NCBI GenBank assembly: GCA_004524445.1
Contig: SDNP01000007.1
Span: 1 to 64,000 of the forward strand
Direction of reading: 5' to 3'
From: Candidatus Thorarchaeota archaeon
Lineage (GTDB): Archaea > Asgardarchaeota > Thorarchaeia > Thorarchaeales > Thorarchaeaceae
Length of the DNA stretch: 64,000 bases
Shown: piece by piece, positions 52,457 to 61,213 of the stretch
How the letters are laid out: each line of letters opens with the position of its first letter
How positions within the stretch are numbered: the stretch's first letter is position 1
Translations under genes and position numbers: made by a program
The notes under the pieces: model-generated
What the model was told of the DNA's origin: nothing
Databases searched by the model: none
What the model saw: only the letters and a program-made list of their open reading frames with translations

Positions 52457-53419
52457 CTACTCTCGCCCTAGAGAGTGCCTAAGAACCTTAGCATTCAGTG
52501 CGCCAGCTTGGTATTTATCACCTGTCTTGGTATTGCGAAGAGTTACTTTGGCAGGGCTGAAAAGAAGGGGATCCACCTTGTAGAAGTCAAAATCGAAGCT
52601 CTTGAAGAGTTCATAAAAAGGCGTCCCGTATTGAGATGAGGAAGATGACGGAACTTGCTGAACCAATATATCCAAGTCATCATCGTCTGAGGGCTCAATA
52701 TCATAAAATGTCTGTCCGGCGTAGAGAATACAATCATTAGTGATTCCCATGGCTTTGGTGTCCTTCTCGACAACAGGGGCTATGGGCGCCATGCCTTTTC
52801 CAGCCTTGATTTTGGCTGGGTCAAACTTGAGTTCATGCAGCTTATGGGCACCAACTTCAACAATTCTTGCTGATATTTGTACTGAACCTACCTTACACGC
52901 TGTAGGGGCAATAATGCAGTACAAATCAGATGTGGACACCCCACATTTACGTGCAATATACTCGGTAACATTCTCTGGAGGAAATCGTCTTGTTTCCAAC
53001 AAAATGACCGCCACATCTGACGAATCTTTGAAGTCGAATTCCTTGAACAGCTTCTCCACCGTGGCGAGAGCTCTTGCTGGACCTGACGCCATGCCGAAAT
53101 ATTTGCCTACATTGATGGTCCATCCCGCATATTGCGAACAAAGAGTTGCAGTTCGTACATGCTCTGTTTCTACTACCGCTGCCGGGAGAGTAAGGTCTCC
53201 AATACTCATCTCAGAAATCTTGACCGTACCCAGCCCAGCTAAACACACCTCACCCACAATCCTCCCCGCTTCCATTGATCCCGGAACCTCCACACCTGCA
53301 TCAATAATAGTCGTTCCATTCGATTGCTTTGTCAATGTACATCCAAGGGCACTGCTATTATCCATAAGCTTCTCAAGAACTAAGAATGCTCTCTCATTCA
53401 ACTTAGTAATCAGACTCAT
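52457..53419 (-). CDS. mch: Methenyl-H4MPT cyclohydrolase, second copy (C1 cluster)
   Basis: A 320-residue Mch with the same family blocks as the first copy: TTIIDAGVEVPGS, CSQYAGWTINVG, FGMASGPARAL, SDLYCIIAPTACKVGSV and KGMAPIAPVVE. Its ATG (53419) shares one base with the fwdC stop (TGATG), so it is coupled to fwdC. Its C-terminal region ends TGDKYQAGALNAKVLRHSLGRE, as is usual for Mch; the 27268 copy ends differently. Confidence 0.95.
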   Translation of the reverse strand: MSLITKLNERAFLVLEKLMDNSSALGCTLTKQSNGTTIIDAGVEVPGSMEAGRIVGEVCLAGLGTVKISEMSIGDLTLPAAVVETEHVRTATLCSQYAGWTINVGKYFGMASGPARALATVEKLFKEFDFKDSSDVAVILLETRRFPPENVTEYIARKCGVSTSDLYCIIAPTACKVGSVQISARIVEVGAHKLHELKFDPAKIKAGKGMAPIAPVVEKDTKAMGITNDCILYAGQTFYDIEPSDDDDLDILVQQVPSSSSSQYGTPFYELFKSFDFDFYKVDPLLFSPAKVTLRNTKTGDKYQAGALNAKVLRHSLGRE

Positions 53420-54282
53420 CAACTCACAAGATGTTCATTTAACGCAACCCGTGCATAGATTTCCTCTCTCGGATTTCCTTCAGCAAAATCTCCCACAAAC
53501 TTCACCCATTTCTCTGTTTCAGTCGGTTCCAGGCCTTCTGGCATAAAATCTGGGCGGCGCAGCTTGAGATATCGCAGATAGTATCCAGTAAACTCCCTCT
53601 TTGAAATACCACTGTACTTGTAGGTTGGTGGCAAGGAGTCTACTCTTCCAAGTGCAAAAATCATCCCTCTAGTAGCTCCAATCCCTACTCTGGGCCCCAA
53701 TCCCCCTCCAATCATGATTGATCCTCCTCTCATTCTTACTGCAGCCATCTCTCCTACGTTTCCTTTCACAGCAATGAATCCTCGTCGCATTTGAGAAGCC
53801 AATTCTCGCCCGACATCTCCACCAACATAGACTCTGCCTCCCCTCATCCCTTCCGCGCTCCCTCTGTATCCAGCACAGAGATAGTCTCCTGCATTTCCCT
53901 CTATCTGAATATTTCCGCCCTCCTGTTCTGCAGCTGCCCATGCATCAACAGATCCACTCACTTTGATTCTCCCTGCAATCATTTCAGCTCCCAGATACAT
54001 CCCTGTATCTCCCTCAACACTTAGCCGTCCTCCGTTCATCCCTCTTCCAATCATCTTTACTTGCTTCAAATTCCCCTTCAAAATGATCTCAGTTTCATCA
54101 ATTTCCTTGGTGCCATCACCCTCAATTTCAAAGAATTCTTCTAGAGGCAGAGATCTGTTTCCTTGATGAATTTCAATTTCACCAATCTCCATCAATGATT
54201 TTCCTGCGAACTGTGATGGGGTGATATTATCTGCTTCCAAGGGAATATCAGGTTTCTCTTTCAGAGTAAGGAGTATCGTCAA
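53419..54282 (-). CDS. fwdC: Formylmethanofuran dehydrogenase subunit C
   Basis: A 287-residue FwdC made largely of a right-handed beta-helix with GG-type repeats (MIGRGMNGGRLSVEGDTG, GGNIQIEGNAGDYLCAGYRG, GGRVYVGGDVG; listed in pieces). It is the scaffold that binds subunits A and B. mch is translationally coupled behind it. It is divergent from ftr, with a 119-base intergenic region that should hold both promoters. Confidence 0.93.
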   Translation of the reverse strand: MTILLTLKEKPDIPLEADNITPSQFAGKSLMEIGEIEIHQGNRSLPLEEFFEIEGDGTKEIDETEIILKGNLKQVKMIGRGMNGGRLSVEGDTGMYLGAEMIAGRIKVSGSVDAWAAAEQEGGNIQIEGNAGDYLCAGYRGSAEGMRGGRVYVGGDVGRELASQMRRGFIAVKGNVGEMAAVRMRGGSIMIGGGLGPRVGIGATRGMIFALGRVDSLPPTYKYSGISKREFTGYYLRYLKLRRPDFMPEGLEPTETEKWVKFVGDFAEGNPREEIYARVALNEHLVS

Positions 54283-54401
54283 GAAGAATCTCTCCTAGTC
54301 GTATCGTCATAGCAAACGCTCTGATAAGCTCTTGGAAAATTGTACTCGGAAGAAAGAAAAGCCTGCATATCCGAAGGAAAACCATCAAGAGGAGAGCTTG
54401 C

Positions 54402-55298
54402 GTGAAGATTAATGGCGTGCCTATCGAAGACACCTTTGCTGAAGCCTTTAGTATGCACATGAATAGAAGCATTATTACAGCCTACGATGCAGAATGGGCA
54501 AGGACTACAGCTTTGGAAGCAACCGGATTTGCCACATCAGTGATAATGACGCCCGCCGAAGCCGGCATTGAGTATATCTTATCTCCCGATGAAACACCAG
54601 ATGGACGTCCTGGCGTACGGGTGATTTTCGCTACAGCAAAGAAGGATGCCTTAGAACAGCAGATTCTGGCACGTCTTGGGCAGTGTGTTTTGACTAGTCC
54701 AACAGCATGTGCATTTGATGACACTCCAAATGTCAAGGATTCGTATGCCATTGGAAACAGGATTGCGATGTTTGGAGACGGATATCAAGTCAAAAAAGGA
54801 ACTATTCATGGCCGTATCTTGTGGCTGGTTCCTCGAATGAGCGGCACATTTGTGATTCAAGAGAAATTTGGGAGAACCAAGGGAGTTGCAGGAGGGAATG
54901 TGATTTACTTCTGCGAGGATATCGATAGTGGAATGAGAAGTGGGAAGGCTGCCGTCAAAGCAATTGAAGGTGTGGAAGGAGCATATACCCCATTTCCGGG
55001 CGGTCTTGTTGGCTCCGGCTCAAAGCCATCTTCCAAATACAAGGCTCTTCTTGCCTCCACTAATGAACGATATTGCCCAACCCTACGAGCTTTGGTCTCC
55101 GACACGTATGTTCCAGACGATAGCGATTTTGTAATGGAAATTGTAATCAACGGTCTCTCCGAGGATACCGTAGGAGAGGCCATGAAGGCCGCAATTCTTG
55201 AGATTTGTCAGCATCAAGGAGTCATCAAAATATCTGCAGGTAATTTCGGAGGAGAACTAGGCAAGTATAAAATCAACCTCCATGATATTGGGCTATAG
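54402..55298 (+). CDS. ftr: Formylmethanofuran:H4MPT formyltransferase
   Basis: A 298-residue Ftr that moves the formyl group from formylmethanofuran to H4MPT. MKINGVPIEDTFAEAF, TGFATSVIMTPAEAGIE and RPGVRVIFATAKKDALEQQ are the expected N-terminal blocks; VGSGSKPSSKYKALLAS appears in the second lobe. It starts with GTG, supported by GAGGAG. fwdD begins 175 bases downstream. Confidence 0.95.
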   Translation: MKINGVPIEDTFAEAFSMHMNRSIITAYDAEWARTTALEATGFATSVIMTPAEAGIEYILSPDETPDGRPGVRVIFATAKKDALEQQILARLGQCVLTSPTACAFDDTPNVKDSYAIGNRIAMFGDGYQVKKGTIHGRILWLVPRMSGTFVIQEKFGRTKGVAGGNVIYFCEDIDSGMRSGKAAVKAIEGVEGAYTPFPGGLVGSGSKPSSKYKALLASTNERYCPTLRALVSDTYVPDDSDFVMEIVINGLSEDTVGEAMKAAILEICQHQGVIKISAGNFGGELGKYKINLHDIGL

Positions 55299-55473
55299 AC
55301 TTGAAACCTCCTAAGGGTTCAATCATAAATGAGAAATCTATGTCTATATTCCCCCTTGTCATCAAATATCGATGGAAAACACGAGATCTTCCTCGGCGTA
55401 ATCATTGCTAATCAGACCATAACCAATATCACTGACTAATCATACACACGATGAACTATGGGATGCTTTATTC

Positions 55474-55878
55474 ATGAACGATGAAAAGGCTATAGTCCAA
55501 ATAACCTCTGGCCGGACTCTTATACAAGGAAGAGCCATTGAAAAAGGAAAGACAAGCCAAGAGTATCTAGATGCGGTTGCAGTCTGCGAGCTCAGTGATA
55601 AGGACATGAGATCTCTTGGTTTAGAGAAAGGAGATACTATTCTAGTCGAATCAGAGTTCGGAAAGACTATTGTTAGAAGTAAGCTGGACAAGAATCTGCC
55701 TGATGGATTTGCATTTATGCCCTGTGGCCCGTATTTTAATTCGCTCATCGCTTCTGATACACAATTCAGTGGAATGCCTTCATATAAGTCCGTGAAGGCA
55801 TCAATCCGCCGCGCCAATGGTAAGACAATACGGTCCATCGAGGAAATGGCTAATCCTGGCAAGAAGGTTGTTAGATGA
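55474..55878 (+). CDS. fwdD: Formylmethanofuran dehydrogenase subunit D
   Basis: A 134-residue molybdopterin-dinucleotide-binding subunit with the double-psi barrel typical of the C-terminus of molybdopterin oxidoreductases; AFMPCGPYFNSLI is the cofactor-binding loop. It is coupled to fwdB by an ATGA overlap at 55875. Confidence 0.92.
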   Translation: MNDEKAIVQITSGRTLIQGRAIEKGKTSQEYLDAVAVCELSDKDMRSLGLEKGDTILVESEFGKTIVRSKLDKNLPDGFAFMPCGPYFNSLIASDTQFSGMPSYKSVKASIRRANGKTIRSIEEMANPGKKVVR

Positions 55879-57173
55879 CAGAAACTAACCATATTTTTGA
55901 GAATGTGCCATGCACATTCTGTGGCTGCTTATGTGATGATTTGATCATCGAGGTGAGCGACAACAAAGTTATGAAAAACACGAATGGCTGCGCAATCTCA
56001 AATGAGCGATTTCTTGGTCATGCCGAGAACAGGTTGCTTCGGCCCACTGTTGACGGTACAGATGTATCTCTTGAGCAGGCTGTGGATCGAGCCGTCAAGA
56101 TTCTCAAATCATCAAGGCACCCTCTCATTTACGGACTGAGTTCAACAGAGAACGATGCTCACCGTTATGCTTACAGGATTGCTGAATTAGTTGGTGGTAT
56201 CGTGGACAACACCACTTCTGTTTGTCACGGCCCCACAATCTTGGGGGCCCAAGACTCCGGAGAGGTAACAGCCTCTTTGGCTGAAACTAGGCATCGAGCC
56301 GACTTAGTAATCTACTGGGGGTCAAACCCAGCGGCAGCGCACCCGAGACATATCCCCCGTTATATTCGTCAGCCCGGGGAGTATATTACAGATCCCAAGA
56401 CGGAGCGAGATATTTGGGTTGTAGACATAAGAAAAACAACTACGGCACGAATGGCAGACCGATTCATCCAAATCACACTTGGTACTGATTTAGAGGTTCT
56501 TCTCGTTCTGAGGGCTTTGATTAGAGGACATGAGCTTGATGTATCTGTAGTTGGCGGTTTGAAAATAGATGAACTCAAAGAAATAGCTCAAACATTGAAG
56601 GAAACAAAATACGGTGTTCTCTTTTTCGGACTTGGTCTTACCCAAAGCAGAGGCCGTCATCGAAATGTGGATGCTGCTATTCGTCTAGTCCAAGATCTGA
56701 ACTCCTATACAAAGTGGAATATGATGCCGATGAGAGGCCATTACAACGTTTCAGGAGCTAATAAGACCTGTACATGGCAAACAGGATTTCCGTACGCTGT
56801 TGATTATTCCAGAGGCTATCCAAGGTATCAACCAGGCGAATATTCTGCAGTAGACGCTCTCGCAAGAGAAGAAGTGGATGCAATGGTCAATATTGCAGCA
56901 GACCCAGTGGCACACTTTCCTGAGAGCGTCATTGCCCATCTTCAGAAGATACCTGTCATCAATATTGATCCTAAGGTGAATATGACATCATATGTGGCTG
57001 AAGTCAATATACCTGCAGCCATAGCTGGAATCGAATGTGATGGGGCGGCAACCCGCATGGATGGCCTTCCACTGTATTTGAGAAAAGTCATAGATCCTCC
57101 AGATGGTATTCTTCCCGACCGGGATATTCTACGAATGATATACGACCTACTCAAAAAGGAGATGAAGAAATGA
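55875..57173 (+). CDS. fwdB: Formylmethanofuran dehydrogenase subunit B (Mo/W catalytic subunit)
   Basis: A 432-residue catalytic subunit. CTFCGCLC and GCA give the four Cys (residues 13, 16, 20 and 39) of the 4Fe-4S cluster. TSVCHGP at 114-120 has Cys117 as the metal ligand, so this is a Cys and not a selenocysteine form. It reduces CO2 to formate, which subunit A condenses with methanofuran. It overlaps fwdD and fwdA by four bases each. The electron-transfer subunits FwdF and FwdG are not in the window. Confidence 0.95.
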   Translation: MTETNHIFENVPCTFCGCLCDDLIIEVSDNKVMKNTNGCAISNERFLGHAENRLLRPTVDGTDVSLEQAVDRAVKILKSSRHPLIYGLSSTENDAHRYAYRIAELVGGIVDNTTSVCHGPTILGAQDSGEVTASLAETRHRADLVIYWGSNPAAAHPRHIPRYIRQPGEYITDPKTERDIWVVDIRKTTTARMADRFIQITLGTDLEVLLVLRALIRGHELDVSVVGGLKIDELKEIAQTLKETKYGVLFFGLGLTQSRGRHRNVDAAIRLVQDLNSYTKWNMMPMRGHYNVSGANKTCTWQTGFPYAVDYSRGYPRYQPGEYSAVDALAREEVDAMVNIAADPVAHFPESVIAHLQKIPVINIDPKVNMTSYVAEVNIPAAIAGIECDGAATRMDGLPLYLRKVIDPPDGILPDRDILRMIYDLLKKEMKK

Positions 57174-58918
57174 CACAGGACATTCTGCTCAAGAATGGCA
57201 CAGTCTACGATCCTATTAATGACATAAATGGAGAGGTCATGGACATATGCATCTCAGACGGAAAAATAGTTGAGAAAGTATCCGGAAGTGCCAAAGAGAT
57301 AGACCTGAGTAGGTCTGCCGTGATGCCTGGCGGAGTTGACATGCATTCCCACATTATTGGGTCAAAACTGAATGTAGCAAGAATGACATCTCCTGATGCT
57401 AATCGACATTTCCCCTTGTATGGGTCGAAGAAGACAAGGTCTGGAGTTGCAGGAATCATACCCTCCTCTTATGCTACTGGATATCTGTATTCACGCATGG
57501 GATATACAACAGTGATTGAGCCCGCTCTTCCTGCTGTAAAGGGATTAGGCGCATGGGAGGAAGCTGAGGATATACCGGGCTTGGACATGGCAATGCTTCC
57601 ACTCTTCTCTAATAGCATGATTACTTTCAGATATATTCAGGATGACGATATCAGTGGACTGGCAGCATATATTGCTTGGACTCTGAAGAGTGTGGGCGGA
57701 TTCGGGGTCAAAGTTGTCAACCCGGGAGGTACCTATGCATGGGCATATGGCAAGAACGTTCGAGAACTTGACACCGAAGTTCCCCAATGGGGTATCACGC
57801 CTCGTGAAATTGTCACAGGAATTGCTAATGCTGTGGAATCACTAGGTCTCCCTCACCAACTTCATTTGCATCCTAATAATCTGGGACGCGTTGGAAATGT
57901 CAAGACGACGATTGAACAACTCGATGCTCTCAAGAATGTGAAGGGCCATGACAAGAGGAAGGAGATAGTCCATCTGACACATATGTCATTTGATTGTCTT
58001 GGAATGACTGAGGATGGTGATCATGAATGGAAAGATGTGTCTTCTGGAGGTGTAGAATTCGCTGAATACTATGACAAGAATGAACACTTCACCACCGATC
58101 TCGGTCAAATCACATTTGGTCCAGCAATGACCATGACGGGTGATGGACCATTTCAATTCTCTCTTTACCAGATGTCCGGAGGAACTACAAAGTGGTCGAA
58201 CATTCCGGTAGATGTCGAACTCCCCGGTGGGGCAGGTATAGTCCCCTTTACATTTACTCCCTCCAGCCCTGCCAACTCTGTTCAGTGGGCCATTCCGCTC
58301 GAATTTGCTCTGAGTATAGATGATGTTTGGCGGTGTGTCATGACAACTGACCATCCAAATGGTGGTCCATTCCAGAAGTACCCCTTGGTCATATCGTGGC
58401 TAATGAGTAAGAAACAGCGCGAGAATTGGATTGATAAGACTCACAAGTACGTTGCAGAGAGAACAGCCTTGCCTGACATTGACAGGGAATACACACTCTC
58501 AGAGATTGCAATCGTTACAAGAGCCGGCCCTGCAAAGATACTTGGTATGGATGTAACGAAGGGACATCTTGGTATTGGCGCAGACGCAGATATTGCAGTC
58601 TTTGGGTTCAATCCCGAAAAGATCGAATTAGCGAAAACCCCCGACAAGATAGTCAGGCATTTCAGCCAGACTTTGTTCACGTTCAAGGGCGGGCAACAAG
58701 TGGCCAAGGGAGGAAGGATTGGGGTGCATCTGCAACCAAGAGTATTTTCCATACGCCCGCAACTTAGGGAGGATCTCCAAAAACGCATAGATAAGGAGCT
58801 TGAGGAAATGATGGGGAAGTGGTTCTCACATTCCTTCAGCAACTATCCTGTTCCCAAACGTTATAGGGTCGGAATTGAACAGCAATCAATTATCGATGCT
58901 ACGTCAGTAGCCGCGTAG
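57170..58918 (+). CDS. fwdA: Formylmethanofuran dehydrogenase subunit A (amidohydrolase)
   Basis: A 582-residue amidohydrolase that condenses formate and methanofuran. PGGVDMHSHIIG gives the HxH metal pair (residues 59 and 61), GVKVVNPGG the Lys that is carboxylated, HQLHLHPNN the next His ligands, and MTTDHPNGG the catalytic Asp. All canonical binuclear-site residues seem present. It is the last gene of fwdDBA and is coupled to fwdB by ATGA. Confidence 0.95.
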   Translation: MTQDILLKNGTVYDPINDINGEVMDICISDGKIVEKVSGSAKEIDLSRSAVMPGGVDMHSHIIGSKLNVARMTSPDANRHFPLYGSKKTRSGVAGIIPSSYATGYLYSRMGYTTVIEPALPAVKGLGAWEEAEDIPGLDMAMLPLFSNSMITFRYIQDDDISGLAAYIAWTLKSVGGFGVKVVNPGGTYAWAYGKNVRELDTEVPQWGITPREIVTGIANAVESLGLPHQLHLHPNNLGRVGNVKTTIEQLDALKNVKGHDKRKEIVHLTHMSFDCLGMTEDGDHEWKDVSSGGVEFAEYYDKNEHFTTDLGQITFGPAMTMTGDGPFQFSLYQMSGGTTKWSNIPVDVELPGGAGIVPFTFTPSSPANSVQWAIPLEFALSIDDVWRCVMTTDHPNGGPFQKYPLVISWLMSKKQRENWIDKTHKYVAERTALPDIDREYTLSEIAIVTRAGPAKILGMDVTKGHLGIGADADIAVFGFNPEKIELAKTPDKIVRHFSQTLFTFKGGQQVAKGGRIGVHLQPRVFSIRPQLREDLQKRIDKELEEMMGKWFSHSFSNYPVPKRYRVGIEQQSIIDATSVAA

Positions 58919-59295
58919 GAACGGAAAAAACTCGATATAGCCCTGATGTGATTCTACTCGAAACGTTTCTCTAGATAGAAGTGAATCCTGCATTTCTCTG
59001 GAATGCTGCTTGTATCCGGATATTATCCTAAGGCGGAACTTCTCCTGTTATCACAAAACTATCTGCAATTTCCTCGGGGACGGATAAGGAACCCCCCTCC
59101 GCAAACTGGTTCTTCTGCATCAAAGATACGACATCATCCCTTACATCCTGTTCCACTGATATTGACTGCGAAACCATTTATTCGACTGAAGTGTTAGGCA
59201 TTGTCGAACAACAAAACTTTCTTTTTCCGATTTTTATCGGAGGAAATCTTCAAAAAACTACAAATCATGAAAGGAATGTCATGGCTTGATTTGAT
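58919..59295. other. Non-coding stretch after fwdA
   Basis: About 375 bases with no credible gene; the short frame near 59003-59197 lacks a ribosome binding site and protein-like composition. It ends with a small hairpin near 59226-59241 and the promoter region of the next gene. Confidence 0.4.
59226..59241 (+). promoter_or_regulatory. Small hairpin just upstream of the 59296 gene
   Basis: TCCGAT (59226-59231) and ATCGGA (59236-59241) flank a loop of four T, in a T-rich then A-rich setting (TTTTTCC..GGAGGAAA). It contains GGAGG, but 50 bases before the ATG, so it is not the ribosome binding site. It could be a terminator for fwdDBA on the plus strand, though no T-run follows. Confidence 0.35.
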
Positions 59296-59892
59296 ATGAA
59301 GTACATGGAGAACCAAGTGGGCATCTCAAACGCTGCGAAACTACTCATAGCAGGCCTACTTGGAGGCAGTCTTGGAGCGGTGAGGGCAGTCATACTAATC
59401 ACAGCAGACCTCTTGGGCTTGCATGTCCCGTTCGGTGCTCTGATTATAAATGCTATAACTTTGTCAGCAATTTTCTTGACAGGCCTTGGATTCTTTGGTC
59501 TTCATATGGGTCTAGACTCTGTGTTTGGATACCGTAGTTTTCAGGTTGGTGTCTTGACATGCGTCTGCTATCTATGCTATATTCTACAGAAGAGCTTTGA
59601 TGGTCGAACCGACTATGTGTTGCCGGCTATTTTGGGTGAAACATTAGCAGAAACCATCACCATTATAGGACTGCTTCTCTTATTCTCAACCTCTCTCTTT
59701 CTAATGCTCTGTGGATTGACTTTGGTACGATTTGGATATGGCTACTCTTTCGGACCGGAATTATCTTGGACTGGCTTCTTCTACATTCTTGCCTCCTTTG
59801 GTATATTCACCCCTATCGAGTACATCTTCTTACTCGTCCCCTTCCTGCTATCCACCTACATCTTCTACTCGCTTGCAAAATGGGTTGATTAA
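59296..59892 (+). CDS. Polytopic membrane protein of unknown function
   Basis: A 198-residue membrane protein with about five or six hydrophobic helices and short loops (HMGLDSVFGYRSFQVG between helices 2 and 3). It resembles no transporter I can name. The next gene begins 34 bases downstream on the same strand, so the two are probably co-transcribed. Confidence 0.65.
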   Translation: MKYMENQVGISNAAKLLIAGLLGGSLGAVRAVILITADLLGLHVPFGALIINAITLSAIFLTGLGFFGLHMGLDSVFGYRSFQVGVLTCVCYLCYILQKSFDGRTDYVLPAILGETLAETITIIGLLLLFSTSLFLMLCGLTLVRFGYGYSFGPELSWTGFFYILASFGIFTPIEYIFLLVPFLLSTYIFYSLAKWVD

Positions 59893-59926
59893 GTGTTACT
59901 CCCATGTATGGGAAAGGACCGAAAGA

Positions 59927-61015
59927 ATGATTTCTGGCTGGTTGTACCAATATCAAGGCGTTCCTCTCATGAGTATTAGGTTCTATTCCTCAGGTGTGCA
60001 GCTACTCTTAAACAAAGCCAAAAAAGTCAAAACGGGGAGAAAATTAACTTCTAAAGAAATCAACGAAATTCTCGAAAATTCTGATATCGCGGCATGGCTC
60101 TCTGCATATGATAGTTGGATTGAAGATGTTCATAAGACCTTTCGAAGAATTCTCAAGTCTTTGCATAAGAAATCACCCCATAATTTAAACGAATGGGCTG
60201 AGAGAATCGATTTTGGCCTACGAGTGGCACTAGAAGACACAAAACGTCTTCAGAAATCCGTCGAACTCCTACGTCAATTTGACTGGATGGGTGTTGGTGA
60301 GAGCGTTGTCGAATTCTTGCCCCCGGAAACCAAAATTCAAGCCCAAGTTTTTGCGACGATAGATGGCTTCAATGGGGGAATGTATAGGGAAGACAAAATA
60401 TTCCTATCGCTGGTTCTGCTTGATGCAACGTCCCTTGAACCAGGGTTTTTCAGACATGAATTTCATCATAACGGGTTTGACTACTGGTGGAAAAAACACC
60501 CTCTGGTTAAGAAATATAGCGAAGAGGAAAACTCTCATGAAAAATGGTTCCTTGACACCTTCGCTTACTTGGCGTCGGAGGGCTTGGCTAACGCCTTCTG
60601 TTCTCCTTCAGCTATCTCAAAGGTAGATGGGCATTCGGAGCGTATTCGCCTGCATAACTCCATCATAGAGGAATACGAGCAAAACTGGAATGACCTATTT
60701 GAACGGCTTATCAACCTACTTCATTCAATAATCAACGGAGAGGTTGAAGATATAGTGGATTGCTACGAGGATTTTGCCTTGGATATGAAAGGCGAGGGAC
60801 ATCCCATTGGTCACTTCGTAAGCGGAAGAATGGTCCAACGGATGGACACCTGTATCGATGTACCTCGTCAAGATATAATTGATTTGTGTAAGAATCCCTT
60901 CAAGTTTCTCAAAATCTATAACACGGCCGCACAAGGCGACAAATTCCAGCCCATTCCGCCTGATATAATTACTTCTCTTGATAGCATGTTGAAAAAGATG
61001 CGACAGGAATTGTAG
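59927..61015 (+). CDS. Metalloprotease-like protein with an HEFHH motif (DUF5700-like)
   Basis: A 362-residue protein. FFRHEFHHNGFDYWW contains the zinc-binding HExxH motif (here HEFHH), and ASEGLANAF about 40-50 residues later supplies the Glu expected as third ligand in gluzincin-type enzymes; the arrangement is like that of DUF5700. Otherwise it is mainly helical. The frame reaches back into the preceding membrane gene, but AAAGGA and the conserved part fit the ATG at 59927. No signal peptide. Substrate unknown. Confidence 0.7.
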   Translation: MISGWLYQYQGVPLMSIRFYSSGVQLLLNKAKKVKTGRKLTSKEINEILENSDIAAWLSAYDSWIEDVHKTFRRILKSLHKKSPHNLNEWAERIDFGLRVALEDTKRLQKSVELLRQFDWMGVGESVVEFLPPETKIQAQVFATIDGFNGGMYREDKIFLSLVLLDATSLEPGFFRHEFHHNGFDYWWKKHPLVKKYSEEENSHEKWFLDTFAYLASEGLANAFCSPSAISKVDGHSERIRLHNSIIEEYEQNWNDLFERLINLLHSIINGEVEDIVDCYEDFALDMKGEGHPIGHFVSGRMVQRMDTCIDVPRQDIIDLCKNPFKFLKIYNTAAQGDKFQPIPPDIITSLDSMLKKMRQEL

Positions 61016-61213
61016 TCATCGGGAAATCAAACCAGCAATCAGTCGGCTCTATCATATTTTCAAAAGCCTATCTTTGGATATATATTCTTGCAGGACTCTT
61101 TGTAAACTTAGCTGATTCCTTGCATGAATCTCTCCTTGAATAAGAATTCACCAGTAGGGAAGAGAAAACACATTTCGATAAGCTTCTAAGGCACTCTAAT
61201 TCAGATTGGACAT

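Noticed and set aside
52740..53546. 268-codon plus-strand frame over mch/fwdC
   Set aside because: It is long but entirely antisense to two clearly homologous genes; codon bias of the sense genes explains it.
59003..59197. 64-codon frame after fwdA
   Set aside because: No ribosome binding site and an unlikely Pro-rich composition; left as non-coding.
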